DNA of 10,116 nucleotides from Planctomycetaceae bacterium (GTDB lineage: Bacteria; Planctomycetota; Planctomycetia; Pirellulales; Thermoguttaceae). Where the stretch lies: contig WRMR01000145.1 of assembly GCA_009776995.1 (NCBI GenBank), positions 1 to 10,116 of the forward strand. The letters are read 5' to 3'. Within the stretch, counting starts at the first letter, position 1. Each line of letters begins with the position of its first letter. Shown here one piece after another: positions 5,493-10,116 of this stretch. The translations under genes were made by a program, and so were the position numbers. A model generated the notes under the pieces. The model saw only the letters and a program-made list of their open reading frames with translations. It was not told the DNA's origin and made no database searches.

Positions 5493-6770
5493 CTACTCCC
5501 ACTCGATGGTCGCGGGTGGTTTGGAACTGATATCATAGACGACGCGGTTGATGCCCGGTACTTCGCTGATAATACGGGTCGAAATGCGGCGGAGCAGATC
5601 ACCGGGCAAGGCACTCCATTCGGCGGTCATGAAATCGCCGGTGTTGATGCAGCGGATGGCAATGGCGTTTTCGTAAGTGCGGCAGTTGCCGGAAACGCCG
5701 ACGCTCTGAACCGGCAGCAGGACAACGAACGCCTGCGAAATCGAACGATACAACCCCGCGTTGCGGATTTCTTCGATCAAAATGGCGTCCGCCTCGCGAA
5801 TGGTGTCCAGCTTTTCGACCGTCACTTCGCCGAGGCATCGCACGGCCAAGCCCGGACCGGGGAACGGGTGCCGCCAAACGAGCGATTCGGGCAAGCCCAG
5901 TTCCAGGCCAAGTTGCCGCACTTCGTCCTTGAACAGGTCACGCAACGGTTCGATCAGCTCAAACTCAAGATCATCAGGCAAGCCGCCGACGTTGTGGTGC
6001 AGTTTGATTGTCGCGGCAGGTGCATCGGCGTCGCCGCCGCTTTCGATCACATCAGGGTAAATCGTGCCCTGGGCGAGAAACCTGGCGTTCTTGAACCGCG
6101 ACGCCGCTTCCGAGAACGCATTGATGAACTCATGTCCGATGCGTTTCCGTTTTTCCTGCGGGTCGATCACACCGGCCAACGCCCCAAGAAACCGCTTTTC
6201 TTCGCGTACAATGTGCAGATCAATTTTGAAATGCTTTGTGAACTCGTGTTCGACGCTTTCCTGTTCGCCTTTCCGCATCAGCCCGCTGTCAACGAAAATG
6301 CAGGTCAGTTGCGGCCCGATTGCGGCGGCAAGCAGTGCGGCAACGACTGCCGAATCGACCCCGCCGGACAGGCCGCAAATCACTTGCCCGGAACCGACCT
6401 GTTCACGGATTCCCCGAATCATCATGTCGGCGTAATCCCGCATCGTCCAATCGAACGAACAGCCGCATTGTTTAAGAAAGCCGGGAAGAGTATTGCTGAC
6501 ATCCAGGTGACCGCCACGGACAGCAAGCATGGGAATGTCCAGCTTGTCAATCGCGGAAATTTTGGCCTCATGCTTGTCCAAGCTGATTTCATCGCAGACG
6601 CAGACAATCCCGCGCGGCGCAATGGCTTTGATCTTTTCCGGCGGCATTGTGTGCGGCACGACGCGCGAATAAACATGGCATTCGCGAATTTGCCGCGCGA
6701 CCTGTTGGACGTAAGGCGTCCCGAAGTTCAGGACGAGGATCGTTTCGTGTGAATGATTGTGTGGGGGCAT
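5493..6770 (-). CDS. guaA: GMP synthase with a collapsed glutamine amidotransferase domain
   Basis: GMP synthase converts XMP, ATP and an amide-derived ammonia to GMP in the cytoplasm. This 425-residue copy has a complete ATP-pyrophosphatase domain (about 108-305: SGGVDS loop at 135-140, GTIYPDVIES at 235-244, HHNVGGLP at 258-265) and dimerization domain (RHPFPGPGL at 300-308, terminal KPPATIEWE at 417-425). The E. coli enzyme has 525 residues; all of the missing length is in the N-terminal class I amidotransferase domain. Residues 10-80 still follow it (ILVLNFGTPY for ILILDFGSQY), but SGGPES reads CVCDEIS. After IPMLAV the Cys-nucleophile elbow is replaced by RGGHLDVSN, and the segment carrying the catalytic His and Glu is absent. 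The remaining enzyme should need free ammonia or a separate glutaminase. The ATG at 6768-6770 has only a weak ribosome site. It lies 108 bp downstream of aspS on the same strand. Confidence 0.95.
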   Translation of the reverse strand: MPPHNHSHETILVLNFGTPYVQQVARQIRECHVYSRVVPHTMPPEKIKAIAPRGIVCVCDEISLDKHEAKISAIDKLDIPMLAVRGGHLDVSNTLPGFLKQCGCSFDWTMRDYADMMIRGIREQVGSGQVICGLSGGVDSAVVAALLAAAIGPQLTCIFVDSGLMRKGEQESVEHEFTKHFKIDLHIVREEKRFLGALAGVIDPQEKRKRIGHEFINAFSEAASRFKNARFLAQGTIYPDVIESGGDADAPAATIKLHHNVGGLPDDLEFELIEPLRDLFKDEVRQLGLELGLPESLVWRHPFPGPGLAVRCLGEVTVEKLDTIREADAILIEEIRNAGLYRSISQAFVVLLPVQSVGVSGNCRTYENAIAIRCINTGDFMTAEWSALPGDLLRRISTRIISEVPGINRVVYDISSKPPATIEWE

Positions 6771-6878
6771 GAGAGTGGAACTCGTTTTGGTATCACATCG
6801 GGCCGGTCAGTGTGTCTGTCGCGTCCAATAGGGAATCGAAGAAACCGCCGCCACGCGCGGCTGCTATTCATGGAACGG
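6771..6878 (-). other. aspS-guaA spacer
   Basis: The two genes share a strand but are separated by 108 bp, so co-transcription is possible but unproven. A 5-bp GC stem (GCCGC/GCGGC, within about 6840-6857) followed by a short pyrimidine stretch could be a weak terminator of aspS. No clear promoter or strong Shine-Dalgarno sequence for guaA is visible. Confidence 0.3.
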
Positions 6879-8663
6879 TCATATACCATCTGCCGTTGGT
6901 TCAACCGTTGTGCGGATTGCCAATTCTTCAAGCTGCTGTGGTGCCACGGCACCGGGGGCATTGGTCATCAGGCATGAGGCTTTCGTCGTTTTGGGGAAAG
7001 CGATGCAGTCGCGGATGTTGTCCAGCCCGGCGAAAAGCATGACCAGCCGGTCGAGTCCGAGCGCGATCCCGCCGTGCGGCGGGGCACCCATTTTCAGGGC
7101 TTCGAGCAGGAAACCGAATTGCGATTGTGCCGTTTCCAGCGAAAGCCCAATCAGCGAAAAAACCTCGCTTTGCAACGTCGTGTCATGAATACGGATCGTC
7201 CCGCCGCCGGCCTCGAAACCGTTGATCACCAAATCATACGCCTGGGCTCGCACCGCTGCCGTATCGGTTTTCAGCTTGGGTACGTCCTCGGCCAGCGGGG
7301 CGGTAAACGGGTGGTGCATCGCCGTCCAGCCGCCGGTCTCTTCGTCCGGGGCGAACATCGGAAACTTGACAACCCACGAAATGTTGAGCTTTGACGGATC
7401 ATACAACCGCAAATCCGCCGCGAGTTTCCGGCGCAGGGCGTTCAATACCTTGCAGGTGACCTCAAACGTGTCACAGCAGAATAACAGAAGATCGTTCGCT
7501 TCCGCACCAAGCCGCTCACCAATCTTTTCCAACAGCGAGTCGTCAAAACTTTTCGCACTTGACCCGCCCAGCTTGCCGTCGGCTTCGACCTTGAACCAGA
7601 CCAGCCCTTTTGCTTCGTACAATTTCGTGTATTCGATCAATTCATCAATGGCCTTCCGCGAATAATGATCAGCGACGTTTTTGACATTGATTCCCCGGAC
7701 GCGGCCACCCGACACGGCAGGGTCCTTGAACACGCGGAACTCGCATTCTTTTGCAAGATCAGTCACGTCAATCAGTTCCATCCCGAAACGCAGGTCGGGC
7801 GAGTCGTGTCCGAATCGTTCCATCGCTTCGTCGTAAGTCATGCGTGGGATCGGCAACGTCAATTCCTCGCCTCGCAAGTCCCGACACAGCCGCACCATCA
7901 GGCCGTCAATTACCGAAATGATGTCTTCCATTTCGACAAACGCCATTTCAACGTCGAGTTGCGTAAATTCCGGCTGGCGGTCTGCCCGCAGGTCTTCGTC
8001 ACGGAAACACCGGGCGATTTGAAAATAGCGGTCCATGCCCGCGATCATAAGAATTTGCTTGTAAAGTTGCGGGGACTGGGGAAGTGCGTAAAAACAACCC
8101 TGCGATACACGGCTGGGCACAAGGTAATCGCGGGCACCCTCCGGCGTACTCTTTCCGAGTATGGGAGTTTCGACCTCGACGAAGTTGAGTTCGTCAAAAT
8201 AATCGCGCATAACCTTGGTGATCTTGTGCCTAAGCACCAGTGAGTGTTGCATTTCCGGCCGTCGCAGGTCGAGGTAACGGTATTTCAGACGCGTTTCCTC
8301 TGAAGGCATGTCGAACCCGGACGGCACAAACGGAACCGGCACCGATTTGTTCAATAGTGCAACAGAAATCGCCTGCACTTCAATTTCGCCGGTGGGCATT
8401 TTCGGATTGACCATGCCCTCCGGTCGCGGATTGACCTTGCCGACAACTTGGATCACGTCTTCCAGCCTGAGTGCCTGGGCAATTTCAAAATATTCGTCAC
8501 CCACGGCAGGCGTGAAAACAACTTGCGTCACCCCGTACCGGTCTCGCAGATTAATGAACAGGAAACCGCCGTGATTTCGATAGGAATCGACCCAACCGCT
8601 GAGTGTGATTTGATTTCCCGTGTTTGCCGCGCGTAATTCGCCGCAAGTGTTTGTCCGATACAT
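6879..8663 (-). CDS. aspS: Aspartyl-tRNA synthetase, bacterial type, probably non-discriminating
   Basis: Charges tRNA-Asp, and if non-discriminating also tRNA-Asn, with aspartate. The 594-residue class II synthetase has an N-terminal OB-fold anticodon domain (about 1-105), a catalytic core with QSPQLYKQ (196-203), motif 2 FRDEDLRADRQPEFTQ (220-235), an inserted GAD domain (about 290-425), AMHHPF, and motif 3 GIALGLDRL (532-540). The ATG at 8661-8663 was preferred over one 66 nt upstream because the protein then begins MYRTNTCGELR, aligned with E. coli AspRS, and the upstream ATG overlaps a TATAAT. Residue 31 is His (RNHGG) and residue 83 is Gly (PEGMVNP), where the discriminating E. coli enzyme has Leu and Lys. 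The Pseudomonas-type non-discriminating enzymes carry the same His/Gly pair, which suggests GatCAB-dependent Asn-tRNA synthesis. Confidence 0.96.
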   Translation of the reverse strand: MYRTNTCGELRAANTGNQITLSGWVDSYRNHGGFLFINLRDRYGVTQVVFTPAVGDEYFEIAQALRLEDVIQVVGKVNPRPEGMVNPKMPTGEIEVQAISVALLNKSVPVPFVPSGFDMPSEETRLKYRYLDLRRPEMQHSLVLRHKITKVMRDYFDELNFVEVETPILGKSTPEGARDYLVPSRVSQGCFYALPQSPQLYKQILMIAGMDRYFQIARCFRDEDLRADRQPEFTQLDVEMAFVEMEDIISVIDGLMVRLCRDLRGEELTLPIPRMTYDEAMERFGHDSPDLRFGMELIDVTDLAKECEFRVFKDPAVSGGRVRGINVKNVADHYSRKAIDELIEYTKLYEAKGLVWFKVEADGKLGGSSAKSFDDSLLEKIGERLGAEANDLLLFCCDTFEVTCKVLNALRRKLAADLRLYDPSKLNISWVVKFPMFAPDEETGGWTAMHHPFTAPLAEDVPKLKTDTAAVRAQAYDLVINGFEAGGGTIRIHDTTLQSEVFSLIGLSLETAQSQFGFLLEALKMGAPPHGGIALGLDRLVMLFAGLDNIRDCIAFPKTTKASCLMTNAPGAVAPQQLEELAIRTTVEPTADGI

Positions 8664-8933
8664 GGTTTTGGTGTTTCCGCAATGAAATGGTTGAGATGCA
8701 AATGGCTCCTCTATTTGCGTATTATACAAACAAGGTCAATTTTGGGAATCATCCCGAAATGTATTTCGATTCGCGAAATCCTCGCGTGAACATTTTCCCG
8801 AGAGTCATCGAACGGAAATGACCGCTCCGTGACCGTCGCGGCTCTGATTCATTGAACAACTTATTTTTACACAAGTTCTAAGCCTCCTCATACCATTGCC
8901 CTATTTCCGGACACGGGCTGTCACGTCATCGGT
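8664..8933. other. Intergenic stretch between the alpha/beta hydrolase and aspS
   Basis: On the minus strand it holds the 3' end of the hydrolase transcript and the leader of aspS. TATAAT (8721-8726) is a candidate -10 for aspS, but the TTGACC upstream of it is only 7 bp away and no good -35 sits at 16-18 bp. A GAGGAG (8706-8711) lies too far from the chosen start to serve it. The inverted repeat ATTTCG/CGAAAT (8763-8768, 8774-8779) is visible. I see no gene, and no convincing terminator for the hydrolase. Confidence 0.35.
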
Positions 8934-9800
8934 TCATTCTCCTTCCGACGCAATGATGTCAAAGAACCGTTGCTGTTGTTCGCGGTAGTATTCGGGTAGT
9001 GTATCGTTGTGGTCGAGACCTTCCATGCGGACGAATTTTTTTCGCTCGCCAGGACAAGCTTTGAACAGCTCGACGCCCTGTTGAAACGGGATGACCGAAT
9101 CCGCGTCACCGTGGCAGTGCAACAGCAGACCGTTGTAGTTCCTGATGCCGGCCAGCGAATCGAGCTTGTACCGGACGATTGATCGCGGTGCGATCGGCAG
9201 CTTCTCTTTTGCCATGTCGGGAATCGAGGTAAATGTGCTTTCGAGAATCAAGCCTTTCGCGCCGGTTTCCGCAGCCAGGTCAACGGCCACTGCACCGCCG
9301 AGGGATCGTCCGCAGTACACCAACCCGTCCGGCTTCAGCGACTCCCGTTTGCACAGCCAGTCCAGTGCGGCGCGGCCGTCCCGGAGTATTCCCGGTACAC
9401 TTGGCACTCCCTCGCTTTTGCCATAGCCGCGATAATCATAGATCAACACGGAAACGCCGAATCGCGAACGCATTTCTTCCGCCGCATAACCCCAGCCGCT
9501 CAAATTGCCCGCATTACCGTGGCTGAACACCACCCAGGCTTTCGGCTGCTTCGCCGAGAGATACCAGGCATTAATCCTGACGCCGTCCGATGTGGTCAGT
9601 GTCACATCTTCGTACTGGAAATCCGGCTCCTTCCAAGTTTGCGGATGGTACGTTGTTGGGTGGAAAAGAATCACGTTGACCAGCGGGTCACCCTTGTTCT
9701 GACTCGGGGCCAACCGGCACGAAATGATCATCACAACAAACAGGAAAACCGCAATGTAGATCATCCGACGGCCCTGGTGACTCAAAATAAAAGGTTTCAT
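8934..9800 (-). CDS. Membrane-anchored alpha/beta hydrolase (Bem46/ABHD13-like), likely lipoprotein
   Basis: A 288-residue serine hydrolase; the substrate is unknown. The N-terminus has basic residues and a hydrophobic stretch (13-27) ending in the lipobox IISC (25-28), so Cys28 may be lipidated and the enzyme anchored outside the cytoplasm. The fold is a canonical alpha/beta hydrolase: oxyanion segment HGNAGN (94-99), DYRGYGKSEG (122-131), nucleophile elbow GRSLGG with S166, predicted acid D234 in HGDADSVIP, and base H264 in GLDHND. This order matches the Bem46/ABHD13-like 'alpha/beta hydrolase of unknown function' group. The ATG at 9798-9800 has AAGGAG (9807-9812) 6 nt upstream. It appears to be a single-gene unit with its own promoter. 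Confidence 0.9.
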   Translation of the reverse strand: MKPFILSHQGRRMIYIAVFLFVVMIISCRLAPSQNKGDPLVNVILFHPTTYHPQTWKEPDFQYEDVTLTTSDGVRINAWYLSAKQPKAWVVFSHGNAGNLSGWGYAAEEMRSRFGVSVLIYDYRGYGKSEGVPSVPGILRDGRAALDWLCKRESLKPDGLVYCGRSLGGAVAVDLAAETGAKGLILESTFTSIPDMAKEKLPIAPRSIVRYKLDSLAGIRNYNGLLLHCHGDADSVIPFQQGVELFKACPGERKKFVRMEGLDHNDTLPEYYREQQQRFFDIIASEGE

Positions 9801-9853
9801 GGGGAACTCCTTGGAAAAACGTCACATTTTACTTAATGCCACAGCGCATATAG

Positions 9854-9862
9854 ATTATACCA
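9854..9862 (-). promoter_or_regulatory. Extended -10 promoter of the alpha/beta hydrolase gene
   Basis: On the minus strand TGGTATAAT is a perfect extended -10, with no good -35 at 16-18 bp. Transcription would start near 9847, giving a leader of about 47 nt. The same nine bases form the candidate promoter of the GH2 gene. The inverted repeat at 9870-9922 begins 8 bp upstream and would cover the -35 region. Confidence 0.5.
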
Positions 9863-9869
9863 CGAAGGA

Positions 9870-9922
9870 AGTGCAGAGTGCAGAGTGAAGATAAGGAATC
9901 GGAACATTCTGCACTCTGCACT
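9870..9922. repeat. 14-bp inverted repeat built of GTGCAGA units
   Basis: AGTGCAGAGTGCAG (9870-9883) is perfectly complementary to CTGCACTCTGCACT (9909-9922) across a 25-nt loop. Each arm is itself a tandem of the 7-mer GTGCAGA or its complement. On the plus strand a T6 run (9935-9940) follows 12 nt later, but no plus-strand gene is upstream. It overlaps the -35 region of the hydrolase promoter, so it may be an operator or a dispersed palindromic repeat. Confidence 0.6.
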
Positions 9923-10116
9923 CCTGACTCCTGGTTTTTTCGCCAAGAGCCAGCGGATTAGCAAAAAACGTGCCAGTGTCTGCGTTTTTTTCCAAACGGT
10001 GGAATTTTGGAGAAAAAGACCTACCGTTCAGAGGTTGGTAGTTAAGTTAGGCGAATTGGTGGAGCGAGAAATGGGCGGAAATGGTATCATTCCTTGAGTT
10101 TTAGCACCTCCCCGCA
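9923..10116. other. Right-flank intergenic sequence, no gene seen
   Basis: A 70-codon plus-strand frame crosses this stretch (from 9885) but starts inside the inverted repeat, has no ribosome site and shows no domain. GTTTTTT (9934-9940) and AAAAAAC (9963-9969) form a 7-bp AT inverted repeat. The stretch probably lies upstream of a gene outside the window. Confidence 0.3.

Noticed and set aside
6498..6530. GuaA shortening explained by a frameshift
   Set aside because: The frame is continuous with recognisable GuaA sequence on both sides, and no leftover amidotransferase coding sequence exists in the other frames of this short segment.
5868..6752. 294-codon plus-strand open frame
   Set aside because: Lies entirely opposite guaA, which has unmistakable conserved motifs; no homologous domain and no start signal.
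8706..8729. Upstream ATG (8727-8729) as the aspS start
   Set aside because: It overlaps the TATAAT candidate -10 and would add 22 residues absent from family members; GAGGAG at 8706-8711 is downstream of that ATG and about 40 nt from the chosen one.
8734..8739. TTGACC as -35 for the aspS TATAAT
   Set aside because: Only 7 bp separate the two hexamers, far from the 16-18 bp required.
9885..10097. 70-codon plus-strand frame at the right edge
   Set aside because: It begins inside the loop of the inverted repeat, has no Shine-Dalgarno sequence, and its composition looks like repeat and intergenic DNA.

Overview
The window looks like chromosome from a planctomycete, probably near Pirellulales. 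The support is indirect: moderate GC, mostly single-gene units, a secreted NPCBM-GH36 galactosidase, a planctomycete-style GH2 protein, and intergenic hairpins (GCCCT-GAA-AGGGC, CCCC-TTC-GGGG, and a GAGCGTAAGCGA hairpin) that I remember as common there. No rRNA, tRNA, IS element or CRISPR array is visible.

Layout from left to right: an exact 21-bp-register tandem array (91-468); a secreted alpha-galactosidase-like GH36 gene on the minus strand (494-2977); a 686-bp divergent intergenic region with a galactosidase promoter, a 22-bp-spaced direct repeat resembling an AraC-type activator site, and several hairpins; a GH2-fold gene on the plus strand (3664-5472); a shared bidirectional terminator; guaA on the minus strand (5493-6770); aspS on the minus strand (6879-8663); a lipoprotein-like alpha/beta hydrolase on the minus strand (8934-9800); and a right flank with an inverted repeat.

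Three things stand out. First, GuaA is exactly 100 residues shorter than the E. coli enzyme. All of the loss lies in the glutamine amidotransferase domain, so the catalytic Cys, His and Glu are gone while the ATP pyrophosphatase and dimerization domains are intact. This predicts an ammonia-using GMP synthase or one served by a separate glutaminase. Second, the GH2 protein keeps the whole fold but has lost both catalytic glutamates (acid/base position Q449, nucleophile position R510), so it is probably a pseudoenzyme. Third, the left-hand array keeps its A/T tracts at the same helical phase in two unit types of different sequence, and on the minus strand it reads as a heptad-repeat frame broken by one stop.

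Functionally, the divergent GH36/GH2 pair suggests an extracytoplasmic galactoside-related locus. guaA and aspS are housekeeping genes on the same strand. AspS carries residues typical of the non-discriminating type, which would imply Asn-tRNA formation by GatCAB amidation.
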